This document shows positions 58,128 to 64,000 of a stretch of DNA of 64,000 nucleotides, in pieces. The position numbers and the translations under genes were made by a program. The notes under the pieces are model-generated. The model did no database searches. It saw only the letters and a list, made by a program, of their open reading frames with translations, and was not told where the DNA came from. The stretch is from positions 16,904,336 to 16,968,335 of the forward strand of contig NW_022881614.1 of the NCBI RefSeq assembly GCF_003369915.1, in the 5' to 3' direction. Numbering within the stretch: the first letter of the stretch is position 1; each line of letters opens with the position of its first letter. The stretch comes from Drosophila miranda (lineage: Eukaryota > Arthropoda > Insecta > Diptera > Drosophilidae).

Positions 58128-58385
58128 TATTGGATAACTAGCTATGACAATTAGTAAACGAATGACAGTACCAAGCTATATTTTTCTTTAAAGATTACTT
58201 TCTTGATTACTTTTTGCTGCAACACCGGTCCACACACTCAATTCGAGATCACAAAAAAGAAAGAGGAAGTGGACACTTCAAGTGTGCCCAGACTAACTTT
58301 ACATAATAATACTTAATATATCGATAGTAGTATTTAATAGTATTTAATGTTATTATTTGAATGTGGGAATAGGCGTATTCCAACA
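58128..58385 (-). repeat. Copia-family 5' LTR
   Basis: 258 bp, paired with 50594-50858. The outer edge (plus ...CCAACA) adjoins the second CTGGG target copy at 58386-58390. Confidence 0.9.
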
Positions 58386-58390
58386 CTGGG

Positions 58391-59712
58391 CAAATGCTAG
58401 GGGTTTCTTCTTTGCCATTCGACGATACCCAACTCCAGGTGGCGGCAGAACCATAGCCGCCATCCCGCGACTACAATCTAACTACTCCAATGGCCATATC
58501 GATCAACGACGTGCCGCGGCTGGCAGTGGCAAGAGTCAGCGCATTAATTTGCACAATTGAACCCATCAATTGCAGCAATTAAATGTGCCCCAGAGACGAG
58601 TGAGCGTCCGTGTGCCATGAATGTTAGGCGTAGGGGCAGTGCACACGGCATAGGGTAGGAGATAAATAAAGTGTTATATAACCGAGCAACAACAACAACA
58701 ACAGCGGCAGCAACAGAAAGTTAATTAAATGATTGTAAATGATGTTAATTAAATGATGCCCAACGACCCTTTCGTGTAATATTTTCCCTTTGTGTGTTTC
58801 AAAGAGAGACAAAAGGAGAGAGAGGGAGAGCAATCCATGGACCTGTCATTGGAAATTCATTGCAAATATTGCCCCCCCCTTTTGGATATCACTGGAAATG
58901 AAAGCGCACGAATATTTTGCAACATTTAATTGCTCAATTTTTGTGTATTTAAAAAAGCACTGGCACTGAAGTAAATCTTGTCCGAGGGTCGAATTGATAA
59001 GCCTCAGAAACAGAAACAGCACCAGAAACAGAAACAGCAACTGAAAAAGCAGAAAAACAAACTAAATAATCTGTTTACCGATATGGCACTTGCTTGAGAG
59101 GATGGGGGCAAACTGCTGCTGTTGCTCTTGCTGTTTCTGTTTCTGTCTCCCGCTGGCAAACAGTCGGAAAAACTGCGCAAAAGAGTGCCAGGCACAGTGG
59201 GGGGTGGTTGGGTGTGTGGTGTGTTCTTTCATTCACGGATTTCAATCAAAACATCTACTGAATGGATCGCTGTAGAAATTCCTATATATGCACATAAAAT
59301 ATATAAAATATTCTCTAAAAGACTGTGAGTCGTTTAAAGGTTCTTAAGTTCTGTTGATCCTTGTGACCCAGTCCCAGAACTTTACTTATCTACGGCTTTA
59401 GTTGCCACAGAAATGGGGCACACACACAGACACACACAGAGGCCAGGGCCTGATGCTTCCCGTATCTTTGAGAATCCATTTGGAACGGGTTTTCCTGTTC
59501 GGTGGAAAACTGGAAAACCAGAATTTGGCACATGCAGGTATCCCCAATTACCGACAGCGGATTCCTGAAATTGGGACAACGTTAGTTAGCCAAGAAGTTC
59601 GGTTTGGCTTGCAAATTATACGTGTGCCAAGAACCTGGGAGACGCTCTGAAGCTTGCAACAAGGAAAAACCACAACAAGAACTAGTTGTGGAAAGTAGAA
59701 TTTGTCTAGTTT
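58391..59712. other. Non-coding DNA between copia and Waldo-like element 3
   Basis: AT-rich with CAACAA and CAGAAA repeats (58685-58705 and 59005-59060). No supported gene. The plus and minus short frames are low-complexity. Confidence 0.4.

Positions 59713-59743
<31 letters not shown>
59713..59743. repeat. (AC)n microsatellite at the 5' end of Waldo-like element 3
   Basis: About 15 AC units precede the element (plus strand). The matching CA run after its poly(A) is at 63885-63900. Confidence 0.9.
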
Positions 59744-59744
<1 letters not shown>

Positions 59745-59840
59745 ATCGAGTAGCGGGAGAAAAACCCCCCCAAGCGAAGCAGGAACTGCTTACAGGACAT
59801 AGACGAGATTGGCGCAATCCTGGACGACCTACTCTACCAG

Positions 59841-60894
59841 ATGAACGAGAAGGGCCAGAGGTCGATCAACATAGCCATCAAGAAGATGGTAGCACGCACG
59901 AAGGAGTTGCAAGTGGAAGTCAAATCCCATCTGCAGGCGCCAGAGGATAAAAGGGCAGCGCCAGGAGGATGCCAGTGCCATGATCACACTGCAGGCCCAA
60001 CTGGCCCCCTACCCAGGATGACCAAGCCCAGTGCGACTAAGGCGACGCAAACGGCATCAGGAGCCCACAAGAGCGAGGCAACACCCCGAACTGAGGAGAA
60101 GAGCTCGCGCGGAAGGCCCAGGCAAGGACACCAAGCTGACGCCACTCGACAAGAGGAAACCAAGATGCAGTGCGTCAAGGCGGAAGACACCAACCCTACA
60201 CAGAAGTGGAGTGAGGTAAGAGGCAGGCGTGCGAAACGCAAGCAGACAGGCCGACCAGACGCAGTGCTGGTCAAATGCACCGAGGAGGCATCATACGCCG
60301 ACATCCTCAAACTGGTGAAGGCAGCACCAACGCTCCAGAGCCTCAAAAACAAGGTTCAGGGCATCAGGAAGACAGCCTCGGGCGAGCTGCTTCTAAGGAT
60401 GCAACAATCCTCAGACCCCGCCACCCAGGAGCTGCAGATGGCCATCCAGGCAGCGCTTGGGGACAAGGCAGCCGTGAAGGCCATGCAGGATACAGTTGCG
60501 GTTGAGGTACTCAACATAGACGAGCTCACGACAGGCGACGAGGTATGTGAGGCCATAGCTGCAGCGAGGAGCAGTGCCGTACATGCGGAAAGCATATGGC
60601 GCAACGCAGGTAGCTTCGCTGAACCTTCAGCCCGCACTCGCAAAGAAGCTCCTGGAGCTCGGAAAAGTTCGAATCGGCTGGGTTGTCTGCCGCGTGCGGC
60701 AACGGATTGCGCCAACCCGCTGCTTCAAGTGCATGGCTTATGGACACACTGCAGCCAGGTGCAGATCCAAGCGGCCTGTGTCAAGCAATGCATGCTACAA
60801 ATGTGGTGGGGAGGGGCACAAGCACAACCAGTGCAACAACCCGCCAATGTGCATACTATGCGCTGGCAAGTCCTGGAGCAGAACATCGACATAG
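59841..60894 (+). pseudogene. ORF1 remnant of Waldo-like element 3
   Basis: The frame from 59841 covers the basic N-terminal half (KMVARTKELQVEVKSHLQAP to IDELTTGDEVCEAIAAARSS). Near 60570 a frameshift moves the homology to the frame of 60574-60894, which carries two knuckles, CFKCMAYGHTAARC and CYKCGGEGHKHNQC, and the start of a third (CILCAGKS). The C-terminus of ORF1 and the first residues of ORF2 are missing through a deletion near 60870. Confidence 0.8.
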
Positions 60895-63720
60895 CGCTAC
60901 TCAGCGAGCCGTACGGCAAAAAACACGAAGGAGTCTGGCAGCAAATCTGACGGAGGAGCAGCAATCTGGAGCTGTGGCCCACAACCAGGCCAGCTTACCC
61001 ACAGAGCATCCAGAGTGGGATATGTGAGAGCTAAGCACAGCGGCACTTTTGTCTACAGCTGCTACATAGCACCAAGGTTCACGCAGCAGGAGTATGAGGC
61101 GATCATCAGCAACATCGCTAACGACGCACGAGGCAACTTTAACGCCTGGGCCACGACTTGGAGCAGCGCCAAGAACACACCCCGTGGGACATCGCTCCTG
61201 GACGAGTTTGCAAGCCTGAACGTCTGTCTCCTCAACACAGGAACCACACCAACGTTCAGCAAAGCAGGGCGTGAGTCTATTATAGACCTCACCTTTGCAA
61301 GCCCAGAGCTCGCACGCCACGCGAAGTGTCAAGTGCTGAGTGCTTACACCCATAGCGACCACTTAGCCGTAATGACGGAAACCTTTGCACCCAGGAACAC
61401 AACAAGGATACAGCGGGCGCTCCAGGCCGGGTACAAGGAGGAAAGCCTGAGCAGCGCCGCACTCCTCTCGGCAGCAGAAAACCTAAGCGCCGCCGGGGAT
61501 GCTGAAGCATCCGCGCTTGCCGTTTACAGGACCGTCAAAGCGGCTTGTGATGCAGCCATGAAAAAAAGAAAGATCGGAGGAAGCAGGCACCGGCCAGTAC
61601 CGTGGTGGAATGAGCACATTGCCAAGGCCAGGAGGGAGTGCTGCGCAGCTCGGCGTGCCTACCAGCGAGCAAGAGGCTCCGCCCAATTCGGCAGAAATGG
61701 CGCGGCATTCAAGGCCAAAAGAAAAGAGCTGAAGGAGGCCATCAGAAGCAGCAAACTCAAATGCTTCAAGGAGCTCTGCGATGCGGCCGATGCGGAACCT
61801 TTTGGTGGAGCATACAAACTAGTCATGGGGAGATTAAACAGACAGCCTATGCCCAAGGATCCGGTGCATATGAGAGAGATAGTCGGCACCCTATTCCCTA
61901 GACAACCACCCTTACAAGAGGAAGCTAGGGTAGAAGGAGCTAGCCTGAGGGACACCACCACCATCATCACTGCCAGAGAAGTACTGGAGGCCACGGGTAA
62001 GCTGAAGATCGGGAAAGCGGCAGGTCCAGATGGAGTCCCTAATGCAGCACTAAAATGCATAATTAGAGCCCATCCGGAAGCATTCGCCACAATGTACACC
62101 CAGTGCCTAGCGGAGCGGACAGTCCCACGAGCATGGAAACGGCAAAGGCTGGTTCTGATACCCAAGCCAGGCAAAGAGCTCAACGACCCATCGTCATACC
62201 GGCCGCTGTGCATGCTGGACACCATGGGCAAGATTTTCGAGAGGATGGTATGTAACCGACTGGAGGCGGAACTGGCAGAGCGTCGCGGACTTTCCGACCT
62301 CCAATTCGGGTTCCGCAAGCAGAGGAGCACCACTGACGCCATCGAGATGGTGACAAACCTTGCCAGGGAAGCCATGGCAGGAACGCGATGGGCTGGAGGC
62401 GACAAAAAGTACTGCCTAGTATGTACACTAGACGTACGAAACGCCTTCAACTCTGCCAGCTGGAAGAGCATCCTAGAGGCCCTGACCAGGAGGGGTATAT
62501 CTGAGCAAATCACACGGACTCTGCGAAGCTATTTCACGGACCGCGTCCTGATCTACGACACGGAAGAAGGAGCAGAACATCACCAAATCACCGGAGGCGT
62601 CCCACAGGGCTCGGTCCTAGGGCCGATACTGTGGAACGTGATGTATGACGATATCCTGCGGCTTACATTACCGGAAGGGTGCACCCTGGTGGGCTTCGCC
62701 GACGACATAGCACTGGTGACAGTGTCGAAACACGTTAGAGACGTAGAGGAGAAAACCAACGTAGCAGTCGGGATGATAGTGGCCTGGCTCGCAGCCAACG
62801 GGCTAGCATTGGCGGAGAAGAAGACGGAGGCTGTGCTAATGAGCAGCAGAAAAAAGGTCGAGCAGGCATGCGTGAGAGTCGGTAGCACGATCATCAGGAC
62901 CAAGCCTGCGCTAAAGTACCTAGGGGTAATGATGGACCAGAGGCTGAACTTCAAGGCCCACCTGGAATACGCCAGCGCAAAAGCGACTGCAGCAACGGCG
63001 GCCATAAGCAGGATGATGGCCAATACAGGGGGACCACGGCAGCGTAGCAGGCAGCTCATCGCTGGGGTGGTCACCTCCATAATCTTATATGGATCAGCAG
63101 TGTGGGCACCAGCAATGATGGTTTCCACATACAGCAGAGACTGCAGAAGCGCATACCGACGCTGTGCCCTGAGTGTTACATGCTGCTTCCGGACGGTGTC
63201 TGAAGACGCCGCACTTATTGTGGCAGGCATGGTCCCACTGGATCTCCTGGCAGCTGAGCGGCAGAGCGGAGTGGAGGTAGCCAGCGAGCGGCGAAAGCGC
63301 ACTATAGCCCTGTGGCAACGGCGCTGGGACCAAGCGGCAAAAGGGAGGTGGACCAGACGTCTCCTTCCCCAGCTTAGCCCATGGCTGCGAAGAAGGCACG
63401 GCCAAATGGACCATTATTTGGGCCAACTGCTGACGGGGCATGGCTGCTTCAAGCAGTACCTGCATCGCTTTAGGCATGCTGACGACCCGTATTGCAGCTG
63501 CTGCGGGCCTGGAGTCGACGAGGATGCAGAGCACGTCTTCTTTGTATGCCCCCGCTTCTCGCAAGAACGAACGAGGCTAGGGGAGACGCTTGCAGAAGTG
63601 AGTGTGGACACCCTCACCGACCAGATGCTAGCCGATGAGCAATCTTGGAACGCGGTCGCCTACATGGCAGCAAGCGTGATCAAGGAGCTGCGCAGGCTGG
63701 AGCGAAGCCGGACAAACTAA
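60870..63720 (+). pseudogene. ORF2 of Waldo-like element 3, deleted in the endonuclease
   Basis: The endonuclease begins at VLEQNIDIALLSEPYG near 60870, fused to ORF1 by deletion. After frameshifts around 60945-61015 the frame is open to 63720. Within the endonuclease, NDARG is followed directly by NFNAW: the stretch with the catalytic Asp of the GDFNAW motif is gone. The reverse transcriptase is complete (LIPKPGKELNDPSSYRPLCM, LDVRNAFNSASW, GVPQGSVLGPILWN, FADD), as is the C-terminal CSCCGPGVDEDAEHVFFVC finger. It cannot act by itself because the endonuclease lacks key residues. Confidence 0.85.
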
Positions 63721-63867
63721 GCCAGAAGGATGACCCCACAGCCCGCACCGCGAAGTAATGCCTAGCGGCAGTCTCGCGGGAGCGGACCCACCCCCCCCCC
63801 CCCCCCACCCCCTTCCCAGACATAATTGTTATTTTATAAATATAAATTGTTTTCCCAATAAAAAAAA

Positions 63868-63884
<17 letters not shown>

Positions 63885-63898
<14 letters not shown>

Positions 63899-64000
63899 CA
63901 AACAGTGTTTGTATTCTAGTGAGTGCGGTCGTGTTTTAAATCGTTCCGTATAATTCAGTGGAAAACGTCGGAAGTTAGCCTGGAAAAGAGGCAAAGAGTA
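63885..64000. other. CA repeat and right-edge flank
   Basis: (CA)n at 63885-63900, then GC-balanced sequence (GTGCGGTCGTGTTTTAAATC) that could be upstream DNA or a 5' UTR of the next gene. It is too short to say. Confidence 0.3.

Larger units (their letters stand above)
50594..58385 (-). mobile_element. Copia-family LTR retrotransposon with DINE-1 copies nested in its leader
   Basis: The element is on the minus strand. The 5' LTR is 58128-58385 and the 3' LTR 50594-50858. The leader with primer-binding site starts at 58127, gag-pol runs 55382-51204, and a purine tract (GAGGGGGGCG) adjoins the 3' LTR. The primer site GGTTAGGGGCCCAGTCC resembles the anticodon-stem part of initiator methionine tRNA, the unusual half-tRNA primer known for copia. 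Three tandem DINE-1 copies (55424-58035) sit between leader and gag. Without them the element is ~5.2 kb, the size expected of copia. Gag-pol has three frameshifts, so it is inactive as read. Confidence 0.92.
59744..63884 (+). mobile_element. Waldo-like R1-clade retrotransposon, element 3 (internally deleted)
   Basis: On the plus strand: truncated ORF1, deletion-joined ORF2, a 3' UTR with a C-run and AATAAA at 63857, and poly(A) to 63884. It is flanked on both sides by CA repeats, like elements 1 and 2 seen from the other strand. The proteins are related to but distinct from both, so the window holds three families of the same lineage. It is degenerate. Confidence 0.85.

Noticed and set aside
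61659..62513. 284-codon minus-strand ORF opposite the third retrotransposon
   Set aside because: Shadow of the reverse transcriptase frame, whose motifs are clear on the plus strand.

Overview
The window is Drosophila nuclear DNA, most likely from the obscura group. Five fly genes of Muller element C (2R in D. melanogaster) can be read: Myd88 (+), Drep2 (-), Mad1 (+), Cog6 (-) and the SAP30BP/HCNGP homologue CG2063 (+). Codon use, short introns and Motif 1, Motif 6 and DRE promoter elements are typical of flies. The dominant repeat is a DINE-1/ISY-type Helentron-derived element of the form abundant in obscura-group flies.

Layout. 1-1083: a gag fragment of an LTR retroelement. 1084-2178: DINE-1. 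2240-2930: an unidentified gene relic. 3000-6922: a unit with ~150-bp terminal inverted repeats and a ruined transposase. 7200-11767: Myd88 with its UTRs. 11768-26955: a repeat-built block made of three DINE-1 copies, two different Waldo-like (R1-clade) non-LTR retrotransposons, and two copies of a segment called X here. 27000-35900: Drep2, whose 5.4-kb first intron holds a DINE-1 and a small plus-strand ORF. 36296-43602: the compact cluster Mad1, Cog6, CG2063. 43889-50588: an inverted DINE-1 composite, a possible first exon of another gene, and another DINE-1. 50594-58385: a copia-family element with both LTRs and a target duplication, whose leader is invaded by three tandem DINE-1 copies. 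59744-63884: a third Waldo-like element, again between CA repeats.

Gene state. Drep2 and the Myd88 core are open. Mad1 shows an apparent 2-nt deletion that garbles its conserved C-terminus. Cog6 has an in-frame stop at codon 346. CG2063 shows an unspliceable intron, a missing internal stretch and a terminal frameshift. Such lesions beside heavy transposon load are what a degenerating, non-recombining chromosome looks like. The neo-Y of D. miranda, derived from Muller C, is the leading candidate. This is an inference; local sequence errors are the alternative.

Most notable structure. The 11768-26955 block looks like a tandem duplication made by unequal crossing-over between two DINE-1 copies, because the middle DINE-1 is a hybrid of the outer two. 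Afterwards (or independently) two different TG-repeat-targeting retrotransposons occupied the same microsatellite in each copy. The tandem DINE-1 trimer at 55424-58035 repeats the logic on a smaller scale, since its middle copy is also a hybrid.
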